A stretch of 64,000 nt of DNA from Streptomyces mashuensis (GTDB taxonomy: Bacteria; Actinomycetota; Actinomycetes; Streptomycetales; Streptomycetaceae), in assembly GCF_014654785.1 (NCBI RefSeq), contig NZ_BNBD01000003.1, forward strand, positions 1 through 64,000, given 5' to 3'. Shown here one piece after another: positions 24,742 to 32,919 of this stretch. A program made the position numbers and the translations under genes. Under the pieces are notes generated by a model, which worked only from the letters and a program-made list of their open reading frames with translations, made no database searches and was not told the origin of the DNA. Every line of letters begins with the position of its first letter. The stretch's first letter is position 1.

Positions 24742-25598
24742 GGTTCCTGACCGTCGTCCGGGCGGGTGCGCTCACCACCGTGCAGGACCTGGGCCGGCCC
24801 GGCCACGCCCATCTGGGCGTCCCCCGCTCGGGCGCCCTGGACCGGCCCGCGCACCGTCTGGCCAACCGCCTGGCCGGCAACCCGGAGGACCGCGCCACCC
24901 TGGAGACCACCGCGACCGGCTGCGCGCTCCGCGCGGAGACGGCCGTGACCGCCGCCGTGACCGGCGCGCCCTGCCCGGTACGGGTGGACGGGCGCCCCGC
25001 GGCGTGGGGCGCGCCGGTGCGGGTGCCCGCGGGGGCCGTGCTGGAGGTGGGGGCGGCGACCGCCGGGCTGCGCAGCTACGTGGCGTTCGCCGGGGGCGTG
25101 GCCGTGCCGCCGGTGCTGGGCAGCCGGTCCCACGACGTGCTCTCGGGGCTGGGGCCCGCGCCGCTGGCCGACGGGGCGCGGCTGCCGCTGGGCGCGCCGT
25201 GCGGCCCGGCGGGGGCGGTGGACGCCGTGCCGTGCGCCGCGCCGCCGGCGGAGCTGGTGCTGCCGGTGGTCCTCGGGCCGCGCGACGACTGGTTCACGCC
25301 GGGCGCGCTGCGGGTGCTGGCCGGGGGCGGGTTCACCGTGTCGGCCGCGGGCAACCGGGTGGGGCTGCGCATGGACGGGCCGGCCCTGGAACGGGCACGG
25401 GACGGCGAACTGCCCAGCGAGGGCGTGGTGCTGGGCGCCGTGCAGGTGCCGCCGGACGGGCGGCCCGTGGTGTTCCTGGCCGACCACCCCACCACCGGCG
25501 GTTACCCGGTGGCCGGCGTGGTGGCGGGGGCGGCCCTGGCCGCCGCGGCGCAGGCGGTGCCGGGCACGCCCGTGCGCTTCCTGCCGACGGCGGCCTGA
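24738..25598 (+). CDS. pxpC: 5-oxoprolinase subunit C (KipA/AHS2 family)
   Basis: Encodes the 286-residue PxpC subunit, last gene of the regulator-pxpABC operon. Visible marks: VRAGALTTVQDLGRPGHAHLGVPRSGALD at the start, TATGCALR, SYVAFAGGVAVPPVLGSRSHD, VVLGPRDDWF, and the C-terminal SEGVVLGAVQVPPDGRP followed by TTGGYPVAGVV. GTG start overlaps pxpB as GTGA. The 5-oxoproline carbon and nitrogen enter glutamate. Length is usual for stand-alone PxpC. Confidence 0.94.
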   Translation: MRFLTVVRAGALTTVQDLGRPGHAHLGVPRSGALDRPAHRLANRLAGNPEDRATLETTATGCALRAETAVTAAVTGAPCPVRVDGRPAAWGAPVRVPAGAVLEVGAATAGLRSYVAFAGGVAVPPVLGSRSHDVLSGLGPAPLADGARLPLGAPCGPAGAVDAVPCAAPPAELVLPVVLGPRDDWFTPGALRVLAGGGFTVSAAGNRVGLRMDGPALERARDGELPSEGVVLGAVQVPPDGRPVVFLADHPTTGGYPVAGVVAGAALAAAAQAVPGTPVRFLPTAA

Positions 25599-25622
25599 GC
25601 GCCGGCCGGGTGCTCCGTGCCG

Positions 25623-25757
25623 TCAGTCGATGCCGCGGATGATGTGCGGCTCGGGATCGTCCTCGTCCAGGGTCTGCCCGGCGTGGCGGTCGGTCTGCTC
25701 CTCCACCGTCTCGCCCCGGCCCTGCGGCCGGCCCGTACGGCTCTCCGGTTCCTTCAT
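25623..25757 (-). CDS. Small acidic hydrophilic protein, 44 residues
   Basis: A 44-residue frame starts MKEPESRTGRPQGRGETVEE and ends PEPHIIRGID. It has a near-perfect GGGGGGAGGAG site 6 bases before the ATG, which is the main reason to call it. It is highly charged with no hydrophobic segment. No family recognised. Convergent with pxpC, 24 bp apart. Confidence 0.55.
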   Translation of the reverse strand: MKEPESRTGRPQGRGETVEEQTDRHAGQTLDEDDPEPHIIRGID

Positions 25758-25864
25758 GGGTCTCTCCTCCCCCCTGACGTACCGGTCTGACCCCTAAGCC
25801 TTCCCCGCCCGGACGCCCGATACGCCACGTCTCCGGACCAGGTGTCACTTCCTACCGCTATTAG

Positions 25865-25893
25865 GGTGAATTGCTACCCAAGTGGGTTAAAAT
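25865..25893 (+). promoter_or_regulatory. Candidate promoter of the SPW-repeat gene
   Basis: A TAAAAT -10 (25888-25893) lies 17 bp after GGTGAA (25865-25870), in an unusually AT-rich 50-bp patch that also holds an inverted CTACCC/GGGT pair. The -35 is not a good HrdB match, so an alternative sigma factor is possible. Confidence 0.4.
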
Positions 25894-25935
25894 GCAAGCA
25901 GGTCCGACTCTGCACACTGAAAGAAGGTGGCTGAC

Positions 25936-26427
25936 GTGACCGCCCCTGCGTCATCCCGGATCGATCAGCACCCGGACATCCTGGCGCTCCGCGCCCACTC
26001 CGAGGAGACGACCGCGCGCCCCGCCGGTCAGGCCGCCGAGGCCCTCGCTCTCCTCTGCGGCGTCTACCTCGCCGCTTCGCCATGGATCGTCGGCTTCAAC
26101 GTCGTGACCACCCTGGCGATCAACAACCTGATCACCGGTATCGCCTTCGCCTGCCTGGTCGGCGTGGGCGGCGTCGGAACCGCCTACGAACGGACCCACT
26201 CGATGAGCTGGGCCGCGATCGGGCTGGCCGTCTGGACGATCATCGCCCCGTGGGTCGTCTACGGCCACGCGGTGGTCGCGGCGTTCGCCACGCGCGCCCA
26301 GGTGAGCAACGTCGTCGTCGGCGTCGTGGCCTGCCTGACCGCGCTCGCCCTGGCGGCCATGGGCACCGTACGCGGCACCGGGACCACCGGTGGCGCCACC
26401 CGCCGCCGGACGCGCTCCGCGCGCTGA
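25936..26427 (+). CDS. SPW-repeat membrane protein
   Basis: Encodes about 163 residues with four membrane helices. Two copies of the SPW signature are visible, one in LAASPWIVGF and one in IIAPWVVYG, each at the end of a helix. The family is common in actinobacteria; its job is not established. GTG 25936 has AGAAGG 8 bases upstream, so I prefer it to GTG 25927. The C-terminus is Arg/Thr-rich. A terminator follows and the gene stands alone. Confidence 0.85.
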   Translation: MTAPASSRIDQHPDILALRAHSEETTARPAGQAAEALALLCGVYLAASPWIVGFNVVTTLAINNLITGIAFACLVGVGGVGTAYERTHSMSWAAIGLAVWTIIAPWVVYGHAVVAAFATRAQVSNVVVGVVACLTALALAAMGTVRGTGTTGGATRRRTRSAR

Positions 26428-26441
26428 CCCCGGCCCCTCCC

Positions 26442-26476
26442 GGGCCCTGCCGCCGCAACGGCGGCGGGGCCCTTTT
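26442..26476. terminator. Terminator between the SPW gene and the convergent small gene
   Basis: A 14-bp GC-rich stem with one wobble pair and a CAA loop is followed by TTTT on the plus strand, a clean intrinsic terminator for the SPW gene. The convergent gene ends 15 bp further on. Confidence 0.75.
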
Positions 26477-26490
26477 CCGCCCCGGGCGGG

Positions 26491-26691
26491 CTACTGGCCG
26501 GCCGCCGGTGCCGGGTCCCCGGTCGTGGGTTCGTGCTCCCGCCCGGGGGCCGGCGAGCGGCCCCCGAGGCCGGGGCCGTCCCCGGTCACGGCCCAGCCCG
26601 CCGGGTCGTCGAGCGCCCGCCGGGCCCGCTTGCGCAGCTGCGAATCCATGTCCCGTCGAATACGTCGGATGATCTCATCCATGTCTGGCAT
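26491..26691 (-). CDS. Small charged protein, 66 residues
   Basis: A 66-residue frame beginning MPDMDEIIRRIRRDMDSQLRKR, with an amphipathic basic helix followed by a Gly/Pro-rich tail. No membrane helix or known motif. It is upstream-facing to the P450 gene (divergent) and convergent with the SPW gene. Coding signal is moderate; it could be a regulatory peptide or a spurious frame. Confidence 0.45.
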   Translation of the reverse strand: MPDMDEIIRRIRRDMDSQLRKRARRALDDPAGWAVTGDGPGLGGRSPAPGREHEPTTGDPAPAAGQ

Positions 26692-26883
26692 GCGGGCGAC
26701 GGTAGAACCCGGCGGGCGGGCGTACGGCGCAGGCCAGAGGGTATTCACCCGCGCGGATGAATCGTCAGGTGATCTTCGCGGACGGTGTCTTCCCGCCGTT
26801 CCGGCGGGCAATGCTCCCCCTCCGGCCGGCCCCGGTCCCCCGGCCCCGGCCCTCCCCCCGGAACCTCCCGCACGGAGCTGCCC

Positions 26884-28290
26884 ATGACGCTGTCCCTGGA
26901 GACCCCGCGCCACCCGCTGGCGACCGCCCTGCCCGCGGCGTCACGCGGCGAGAACCTCCGGTTCCGCCTCGGATACCTCCTGCCGCAGTACCTGCGGGCC
27001 GCCCTCCGCACCCGTCCGTACGCCGCCCGCCTCGTGGACCGGCTCGACCCGGACCGGCGCGGCCTGGAGCAGATGCGCGAGCTGCGCGCCCGGCACGGCA
27101 GCGGCCCGGTGCTCGTCCGCGGCCTGCTGGGCCCCGCCCTGCTCGTGCTGGACGCCCAGGACGCCCGGAAGGTGCTGGACGGGCCCGTCGCGCTGTACGC
27201 CGTGGACACCCGGGAGAAGACCGCCGGGTACGCCGCTCTCCAGCCCGCGGCCCTGGCCGTCTCGCACGGCCGGCAGCGCACGGCGCGCCGGGCCTTCACC
27301 GACGCGGTACTGGAGGCGGGGGTGCCCGTGCACCGGCTGGGCGGGCACTTCCTGCGCGTCGCCGGCGAGGAGGCACGCGCGCTGCTCGGCCCCCGCGCGG
27401 AACAGGGGCTCACACCGGACGTGATCGGCGAGCGGGTCGAGCGGATGGGCCGGCGCTGCTTCCTGGGCGAGGCGGGCGCCGACGACGGCGAGCTGGCCCG
27501 GCTGCTCGGCGCCCTGCTGGCCGAGGCCGACCGGGCGCTCGGCCGGCCCTGGCGCCCGGCGCGGGCCCGCCGCCTGCGCCGCTCCCTGATGCGCCGTCAG
27601 GCCCGGTACGTGTGCGAGGCCGACCCGCGCAGCCTCACGGGCCTGTTCCGGCTCGCGCCCAAGGGACCCGAGACCTCGCCGGAGGCCCAGCTGACGTCCT
27701 GGCTCGCGGCCCTCGGCATCGTGCACACCACCGTCGTCCAGGCCCTGGCGCTGCTCGCCACCCACCCCGCGCAGCACCGGCTGGCCGCCGAGGAGGTGGC
27801 GACGGCGGACCGCTGCCAGGGCATGCGCACGGCCGCGGGCTACGAGGCGATGCCGTACGTGCGGGCGTGCGTGCTGGAGGCGGCGCGGCTGTGGCCCCCG
27901 GTGCCGGTGCAGACGCGGCGCACCACGGCGGAGACGTCGTGGCGGTCGGCGGTGGCGCCGGCCGGCACGGAGCTGCTGGTGCCGACCGCGTTCCACGCGC
28001 GGGACGAGGAGCGCCTGGACCACGCCCACCGGTTCGCGCCCGACGCGTGGCTGGACGGCTCGGCGGTGCGGCACCGGGCGGCGCACCCGTTCGGCGTGGG
28101 CGAGGCGCGGTGCAGCGGCTCGGAGCTGGCGCTGCTGCTGGCCACGGGGTTCGTGGCGGAGTTCCTGCGCGGGGGCGAACTGGCCGCCGCGGGAGTGCGG
28201 ATGGGGCCGCGCCGGCCGCTGCCGGTGTCGTTCGACACCCGCCGGCTGCGGATCGGCTACCGGGCGTACCGCACCCACCGCGACGGCTGA
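26884..28290 (+). CDS. Cytochrome P450 with non-canonical motifs
   Basis: Encodes a 468-residue P450 without membrane anchor. The K-helix EAARLWPP (ExxR) is present and the heme loop reads F403-GVGEARC410-SG: cysteine kept, but the usual Arg two residues before it is replaced by Ala408 with an Arg at 409. The I-helix stretch LGIVHTT (277-283) lacks the acid-alcohol pair (AGxD/ET) needed for proton delivery in standard mono-oxygenation. The protein may therefore use peroxide, perform a substrate-assisted reaction, or be structural. ATG 26884 has GGAG 7 bases upstream; the frame is open earlier. No ferredoxin gene is near. Stands alone between two divergent/convergent small genes. Confidence 0.85.
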   Translation: MTLSLETPRHPLATALPAASRGENLRFRLGYLLPQYLRAALRTRPYAARLVDRLDPDRRGLEQMRELRARHGSGPVLVRGLLGPALLVLDAQDARKVLDGPVALYAVDTREKTAGYAALQPAALAVSHGRQRTARRAFTDAVLEAGVPVHRLGGHFLRVAGEEARALLGPRAEQGLTPDVIGERVERMGRRCFLGEAGADDGELARLLGALLAEADRALGRPWRPARARRLRRSLMRRQARYVCEADPRSLTGLFRLAPKGPETSPEAQLTSWLAALGIVHTTVVQALALLATHPAQHRLAAEEVATADRCQGMRTAAGYEAMPYVRACVLEAARLWPPVPVQTRRTTAETSWRSAVAPAGTELLVPTAFHARDEERLDHAHRFAPDAWLDGSAVRHRAAHPFGVGEARCSGSELALLLATGFVAEFLRGGELAAAGVRMGPRRPLPVSFDTRRLRIGYRAYRTHRDG

Positions 28291-28419
28291 GGGCGCCGCG
28301 GCGTCCGGCACCAGGGGGCACCGGCGGGCGGTGGCCGGGGGCGCCTCTGACGCCTGCGCCGAACCGTCGCCTACGTCCTGGGGCGTGTCCGGCGGATCTT
28401 CGTCACGCGCCACCACGGC

Positions 28420-28575
28420 GCCCCGTAAGGGGCGCGGGGAACTGCGCGATCGGCCGGCGACGGCCCGCAGCTGACACGCCACCCGGGCTCCGGGCCATCT
28501 GCGGGGCACGTCGTGGCTTGTCGCGCCCACGCGGCGGCAGCCGCAGATCGACACCGCCCCGCGCCCCTACGGGGC
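28420..28575. repeat. MITE/REP-like inverted repeat element
   Basis: Left arm 28420-28451 begins GCCCCGTAAGGGGCGCGGGG and right arm 28546-28575 is nearly its reverse complement, so the whole 156 bp can fold back. A second, weaker inverted pair lies inside (around 28453-28472 and 28499-28520). The GGGGCGCGGGGAACTGCGCG core is, from memory, a sequence scattered in many copies between genes of Streptomyces genomes. The right arm abuts the stop codon of the gene at 28577 and may serve as its terminator. From 28291 to 28419 I see nothing else. Confidence 0.55.
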
Positions 28576-28576
28576 C

Positions 28577-28903
28577 CTAACGGCCCGCCGCTCCCTCCGC
28601 CGCCGGGGCCGTGGCGTACCAGCGGTCGCCGCGCAGTTCGGCCAGGCCCTGGCCCGCGAGGCCGTTGACGTGTTTGAGGACCGTGCGGGCCTGGTAGCCG
28701 ACCGCGGCGCTCAGCTCCTCGACGGAGGCCCCGCCGGTGCCGAGGGCGCGCAGCCCTTCCCAGGTGCGGGCCTCGTGCCGGCCCAGGCGAGGGGCGGAGG
28801 CGGCGTGGACCACCGCGGTGCCGGGGCGGGGGCGGGGCGGGCCGGCGGGGCGCGGGGTGCGGTTGACCCGGCGGTGCCGGCGGCCCTTCTGGCGCTTGCT
28901 CAT
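28577..28903 (-). CDS. Small winged-helix protein, possible DNA-binding regulator
   Basis: Encodes 108 residues. The first 40 are very basic and proline-rich (MSKRQKGRRHRRVNRTPRP), followed by a compact helix-turn-helix: TWEGLRALGTGGASVEELSAAVGYQARTVLKHVNGLAGQGLAELRG, with a short wing. Resembles MarR- or replication-initiator-type winged helices, no family named. GGAAGG is 8 bases before ATG 28903. Divergent from the DNA ligase gene with 86 bp between, so it might regulate it. Confidence 0.7.
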   Translation of the reverse strand: MSKRQKGRRHRRVNRTPRPAGPPRPRPGTAVVHAASAPRLGRHEARTWEGLRALGTGGASVEELSAAVGYQARTVLKHVNGLAGQGLAELRGDRWYATAPAAEGAAGR

Positions 28904-28989
28904 GACCGGACCCTTCCACGAAGTGTACGGAGGATCACCTTCCGTCACTCCATCTGCGGGGCCGGGCCGGGCGGGGCACGATGGAGGGC

Positions 28990-30549
28990 ATGTTGCTGGC
29001 GGAGCTCGCACGGGTGTCCGGGGAGGTGGCCGCGACGAGCGCGCGGTCGCGGAAGGTGGAGCTGCTGGCGGGGCTGTTCCGGGACGCGCAGCCGGACGAG
29101 GCCCCCGTCGTCATCCCGTACCTGGCCGGGCGGTTGCCGCAGCGCCGGACCGGGGTGGGCTGGAGCACGCTGCGGGAGGCCCCGGCGCCGGCGGCGGAGC
29201 CCACGCTGACGGTGCGGGAGGTCGACCGGCGGCTGGGCGAGATCGCGGCGGTGTCCGGCAAGGGAGCGCAGGCGGAACGCAAGCGCCTGGTGGGGGTGTT
29301 GCTGGCGGCGGCCACGGCGGAGGAGCAGTTCTTCCTGTTCCGGCTGATCGGCGGGGAGCTGCGGCAGGGCGCCCTGGACGCGCTGGCCGTGGAGGGGCTG
29401 GCGGCGGCCGTGGGCGCGCCGCCGGAGGAGGTGCGGCGGGCGGTGATGCTCGGCGGCTCGCTGGGCGCGGTGGCGCGGGCGCTGCTGGCCGGGGGCCCGG
29501 CGGCACTGGCGGCGTTCCGGCTGGAGGTGGGGCGGCCGGTGCAGCCGATGCTGGCGCAGAGCGCCAAGGACCTGGACGAGGCGCTGGACCGGGCGGGGCC
29601 GTGCGCGGTGGAGGAGAAGCTGGACGGCATCCGCGTGCAGGTGCACCGGGAGGGCGCCCGGGTACGGGTGTTCACCCGCACGCTGGACGAGATCACCGAG
29701 CGGCTGCCCGAACTGACGGCGGTGGCGCTGGGTCTGCCGGTGTCCTCGGCGGTCCTCGACGGCGAGGTCATCGCGCTGGACGAGCACGGCCGGCCGCACG
29801 CGTTCCAGGACGTCGCCGGCCGGGTCGGCACCCGCCCCTCGGCGGCGGGCGGCGGGCCGGGCGCGGGGCTGCCGCTGTCGCCGGTGTTCTTCGACGTGCT
29901 GGCGGTGGACGGGCAGGAGCTGCTGGACCTGCCGACGGCGGAGCGGCACGCGGTGCTGGAGCGGGTGGTGCCGGGTCCCCTGCGGGTGCGGCGGCTGGCC
30001 GTGCCCGACCCGGCGGACGGGGCGGCGCGGGCGGCGGCGCGCGCGTTCGCCGACGACGTGCTGCGGCGCGGCCACGAGGGCGTGGTGGTCAAGGCGCTGG
30101 GCGCGCCGTACGCGGCGGGCCGGCGCGGGGCCGCGTGGCTGAAGGTGAAGCCGGTGCTGACGCTGGACCTGGTGGTGCTGGCGGCGGAGCGGGGGCACGG
30201 CCGGCGCAGCGGATGGCTGTCCAACCTGCACCTGGGGGCGCGGCGGCCGGACGGCACGTTCGCGATGCTGGGCAAGACCTTCAAGGGCATGACCGACGCG
30301 ATGCTGGAGTGGCAGACCGGGCGGCTGCGCGAGCTGGCGGTGGCCGACGACGGCCACGTGGTGACGGTGCGTCCGGAGCTGGTCGTCGAGATCGCCTTCG
30401 ACGGCCTGCAGCGGTCCACGCGCTATCCGGCGGGCGTGGCACTGCGGTTCGCCCGGGTGGTGCGGTACCGGGAGGACAAGCCGGCGGCCGAGGCCGACAC
30501 GGTGGAGACCGTGCTGGCGCTCGGCCGCCGCGAGGCACCCCCGGAGTGA
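28990..30549 (+). CDS. ATP-dependent DNA ligase
   Basis: Encodes about 519 residues. Domains: N-terminal helical DNA-binding domain (DNA_ligase_A_N, EEQFFLFRLIGGELRQGAL), nucleotidyltransferase domain with the AMP-accepting Lys in CAVEEKLDGIRVQ, motif III-like VFTRTLDEITERLP, motif IV LDGEVIAL, EGVVVKALGAPYAAGRR, motif V WLKVKP, then the OB domain. It joins nicks using ATP; housekeeping ligation is done by an NAD-dependent LigA elsewhere, so this is a repair-type accessory ligase (mycobacterial LigB-like). No Ku or polymerase gene is adjacent. Start: MLLAELARV at 28990 fits the family; ATG 28981 is in frame. Confidence 0.92.
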   Translation: MLLAELARVSGEVAATSARSRKVELLAGLFRDAQPDEAPVVIPYLAGRLPQRRTGVGWSTLREAPAPAAEPTLTVREVDRRLGEIAAVSGKGAQAERKRLVGVLLAAATAEEQFFLFRLIGGELRQGALDALAVEGLAAAVGAPPEEVRRAVMLGGSLGAVARALLAGGPAALAAFRLEVGRPVQPMLAQSAKDLDEALDRAGPCAVEEKLDGIRVQVHREGARVRVFTRTLDEITERLPELTAVALGLPVSSAVLDGEVIALDEHGRPHAFQDVAGRVGTRPSAAGGGPGAGLPLSPVFFDVLAVDGQELLDLPTAERHAVLERVVPGPLRVRRLAVPDPADGAARAAARAFADDVLRRGHEGVVVKALGAPYAAGRRGAAWLKVKPVLTLDLVVLAAERGHGRRSGWLSNLHLGARRPDGTFAMLGKTFKGMTDAMLEWQTGRLRELAVADDGHVVTVRPELVVEIAFDGLQRSTRYPAGVALRFARVVRYREDKPAAEADTVETVLALGRREAPPE

Positions 30550-30566
30550 CCCGGAGTGACGGAGCG

Positions 30567-31016
30567 TCACTTCGCGTCGGGGCCGGCCTCCGTACCGGTC
30601 CCGCCGCCCTGAAGCAGCTCCAGCAGGTCCTGGCGGGCGAACATGGCGGCGGTGTCCAGCGCCGAGGGCACGCCGGCGGCCGGGTCGGCGCCGTGGTCCA
30701 CGAGGATGCGGACCACCTCGGTCTCGCCCTTGAACACGGCGCCCGCGAGCGGCGTCTGCCCCCGGTCGTTGGGCCGGTTCGCGTCGGCGCCCCGCTCCAG
30801 CAGCGCGGTGACGGTGGCGGGGTGGCCGTGGTAGGCGGCCAGCATCACGAGCGAGTCGCCGCGGTCGTTGGTGAGGTTGACCGGCACGCCCGCGTCCACG
30901 TAGGCGGCCAGGGTGTCGGTGTCGCCGTGGCGCGCGAGGTCGAAGACCTTGGCGGCGAGCTGGAGCACCTCCGGGTCGTGTGCGGGCTCGCTGGTCTCGG
31001 GAGTCGGCTCGGGCAT
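30567..31016 (-). CDS. Ankyrin-repeat protein
   Basis: Encodes 149 residues with three to four ankyrin repeats (NDRGDSLVMLAAYHGHPATV, NDRGQTPLAGAVFKGETEVV and flanking partial ones), no signal peptide. Such small cytosolic ankyrin proteins bind partners; the partner is unknown. GGAGG is 10 bases before the ATG. Converges on the ligase gene with only 17 bp between; a 6-bp GTGACG/CGTCAC inverted repeat (30556-30570) covers its stop codon. Divergent from smeA. Confidence 0.85.
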   Translation of the reverse strand: MPEPTPETSEPAHDPEVLQLAAKVFDLARHGDTDTLAAYVDAGVPVNLTNDRGDSLVMLAAYHGHPATVTALLERGADANRPNDRGQTPLAGAVFKGETEVVRILVDHGADPAAGVPSALDTAAMFARQDLLELLQGGGTGTEAGPDAK

Positions 31017-31119
31017 GGTCGTCGATCCTCCGTACGGGTGTATCACCGGTTGCCGTATCACTGCGTTCTGTGAAGCTGGAGGGACCCATGGTGACCGCCC
31101 CCAGTTCCAGGAGATTCCC

Positions 31120-31314
31120 ATGATCCTCTCCATCTCGGGCGTCGTTCTGCTCGGCATCGTCGTGTTCCTGTTTTTCCGCAAGGACGGCATGAAGGCCAGC
31201 CACGGGCTGGTGTGCTCGCTCTTCGGCTTCTACCTCTCGAGCACCGCGATCGCACCCAGCATCCGGGCGGGCGGGGCGAGCCTCGCCAGCCTGCTCGGCG
31301 GGATCCGGTTCTAG
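31120..31314 (+). CDS. smeA: Small membrane protein SmeA
   Basis: Encodes 64 residues with two hydrophobic segments: MILSISGVVLLGIVVFLFF at the very start, a short polar turn RKDGMKAS, then HGLVCSLFGFYLSSTAIAPSI. Length, sequence style and the following SpoIIIE-like gene match smeA of the smeA-sffA sporulation operon, in which SmeA places the SffA translocase at sporulation septa (established in S. coelicolor). AGGAG is 7 bases before the ATG. Gap to sffA is 74 bp. Confidence 0.82.
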   Translation: MILSISGVVLLGIVVFLFFRKDGMKASHGLVCSLFGFYLSSTAIAPSIRAGGASLASLLGGIRF

Positions 31315-31388
31315 CCGCCCCGCCACGGGCCGGCACGCCCCACCCCCGGACACCACCCGGACACACCCCCGGACACCTGGAGGCCGAC

Positions 31389-32912
31389 GTGGGCCGCCGA
31401 GGACTCCCCCGCACGCCCGCCGCCGGCGCCGCGTTTCCCGGCGGCCGGGAACTGGCGCAGACGGTCGCCGACAGCGCCCGGGACGTGCTCCACCCCCTGC
31501 TGGTCGTGGCGCGCGGGCTGCGCGTGCTGGCCGGTGCCGCGCGGCGGAAATGGGACCGCACGCCGCGGGACCGGCGCGGGCCCGCCCTGCTCCTGCTGGC
31601 CTCCTCCCTGGTCATCGTGGCGCTGCTGCCGTACGGGCCGACGCTGGGCTCGGCGGCGCTGCTGGCCGCCGGGGCGTGGGCCGGCCGGGAGCGGGACGGC
31701 GGGGGCGGCGCACGGGGGCGGCGGGACGCGCCCGCGGAGGAGGACGACGGCCGCCTCCAGGCGCTGTACGAGGCCCTCGTGCCGTACTTCTCCACGCCGG
31801 ACGACCCGGCGCCGCTGTACGCGCACGGCGGCGACCGGAAGACGGTCTTCGAGCAGTACGAGGTGGACGAGCAGGGCCGTACGGCGCTGCTGCGGCTGCG
31901 CTACCCGGGCTGGTTCACCGACGGCGAGGAGGAGTCCCGCGCCCGGATCGAGCAGCTGCTCCAGCGGAAGGCGGGGCGCGGCCGGGAGTACCGGTTCGAC
32001 TGGGACGAGGGGGCCAACCGGCTGACGCTGACGGCGCTGCCGCCGCTGCCCACCGACCTGGCGGCGCAGCCGTTCGTGACGGCGCCCGGCGAGACGGTGC
32101 TGGGCTTCACGGACCCGTCGGCGGTGCAGCGGATGCTGCCGGTGACGGACGGGGAGGGGGTGCGGGACGAGCCGCCGGTGGTGTGGCGCACGGGCCAGCG
32201 CTCCACCGAGCCGCACCTGCTGGTGCTGGGCCGGGCCGCCGCGGGCACCACGACGCTGCTCCGGTCGGTGCTGCTCCAGGCGCTCCAGCACGGCGACGCG
32301 GTGGTCGTGGACGGCGCGGGGACCGGCGAGTTCGCGTCGCTGGCGGGGCGGGAGGGGGTGCTGGCGGTGGAGTCGTCGGTGCCGGGCGCGCTGGCGACGC
32401 TGGAGTGGGCGGCCCGGGAGACCGAGCGGCGGCTGCTGGCGGCGGGCGGGGCACGGCGCGCCGGGCAACCGGTGCCGGACGACGTGCGGCGGCCGCTGTG
32501 GATCGTCGTGGACCGCCCGGCGGCCCTCGCCCACCTGGCCGCCGCGGAGGGCTGCCAGGACCCGGGCGCGCTGCTGGAGGTGCCGCTGCGGCACGGCGCG
32601 GCGGCACACGTGACGGTGGTGGCGGGCGAGCGGCTGGAGGGGGCGGGGCTGCTGGGCGGCGCGCTGGTGGCGCACACGGCGGCACGGGTGGTGCTGGGCG
32701 CGGTGCAGCCCGAGGAGGTCCGTGCGGTGCTGGGCGCCGCGCCGCTCACCACGCCCCCGGAGCACGTGCCACCCGGACGGGGGTACGCGCGCCTGGGCGC
32801 CGGCCCGGTGCTGCGGTTGCAGGTGCCGGCCGCGCCGGACCCGTACGACCTGGACACCTGCGAGGCGCACCGGCAGGCGGTGCTGGAGCTCCTGCCGGCG
32901 CGCATCGCCTAG
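31389..32912 (+). CDS. sffA: SpoIIIE/FtsK-like protein SffA with degenerate ATP site
   Basis: Encodes about 507 residues: a polar N-terminus, two hydrophobic segments near residues 65-100, a middle domain, and an FtsK/SpoIIIE-type ATPase core. The Walker A position reads G281-RAAAGTT (Thr in place of Lys) and the Walker B position reads LWIVVDRP, with Arg after Asp. By sequence it should bind or hydrolyse ATP poorly. In S. coelicolor SffA is brought to sporulation septa by SmeA and affects chromosome segregation. GTG 31389 follows GGAGG by 5 bases; the frame extends upstream without a good start. Converges on yczR, 7 bp apart. Confidence 0.8.
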   Translation: MGRRGLPRTPAAGAAFPGGRELAQTVADSARDVLHPLLVVARGLRVLAGAARRKWDRTPRDRRGPALLLLASSLVIVALLPYGPTLGSAALLAAGAWAGRERDGGGGARGRRDAPAEEDDGRLQALYEALVPYFSTPDDPAPLYAHGGDRKTVFEQYEVDEQGRTALLRLRYPGWFTDGEEESRARIEQLLQRKAGRGREYRFDWDEGANRLTLTALPPLPTDLAAQPFVTAPGETVLGFTDPSAVQRMLPVTDGEGVRDEPPVVWRTGQRSTEPHLLVLGRAAAGTTTLLRSVLLQALQHGDAVVVDGAGTGEFASLAGREGVLAVESSVPGALATLEWAARETERRLLAAGGARRAGQPVPDDVRRPLWIVVDRPAALAHLAAAEGCQDPGALLEVPLRHGAAAHVTVVAGERLEGAGLLGGALVAHTAARVVLGAVQPEEVRAVLGAAPLTTPPEHVPPGRGYARLGAGPVLRLQVPAAPDPYDLDTCEAHRQAVLELLPARIA

Positions 32913-32919
32913 GGCGGGC

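Noticed and set aside
13575..25598. Full Wadjet (JetABCD) defence system
   Set aside because: No toprim/JetD-like gene is found on either side, and the neighbours are 5-oxoproline genes, so I only call it SMC/MukBEF-like.
26884..28290. P450 as the CvnE member of the conservon
   Set aside because: It lies 14 kb from cvnABCD and on the other strand.
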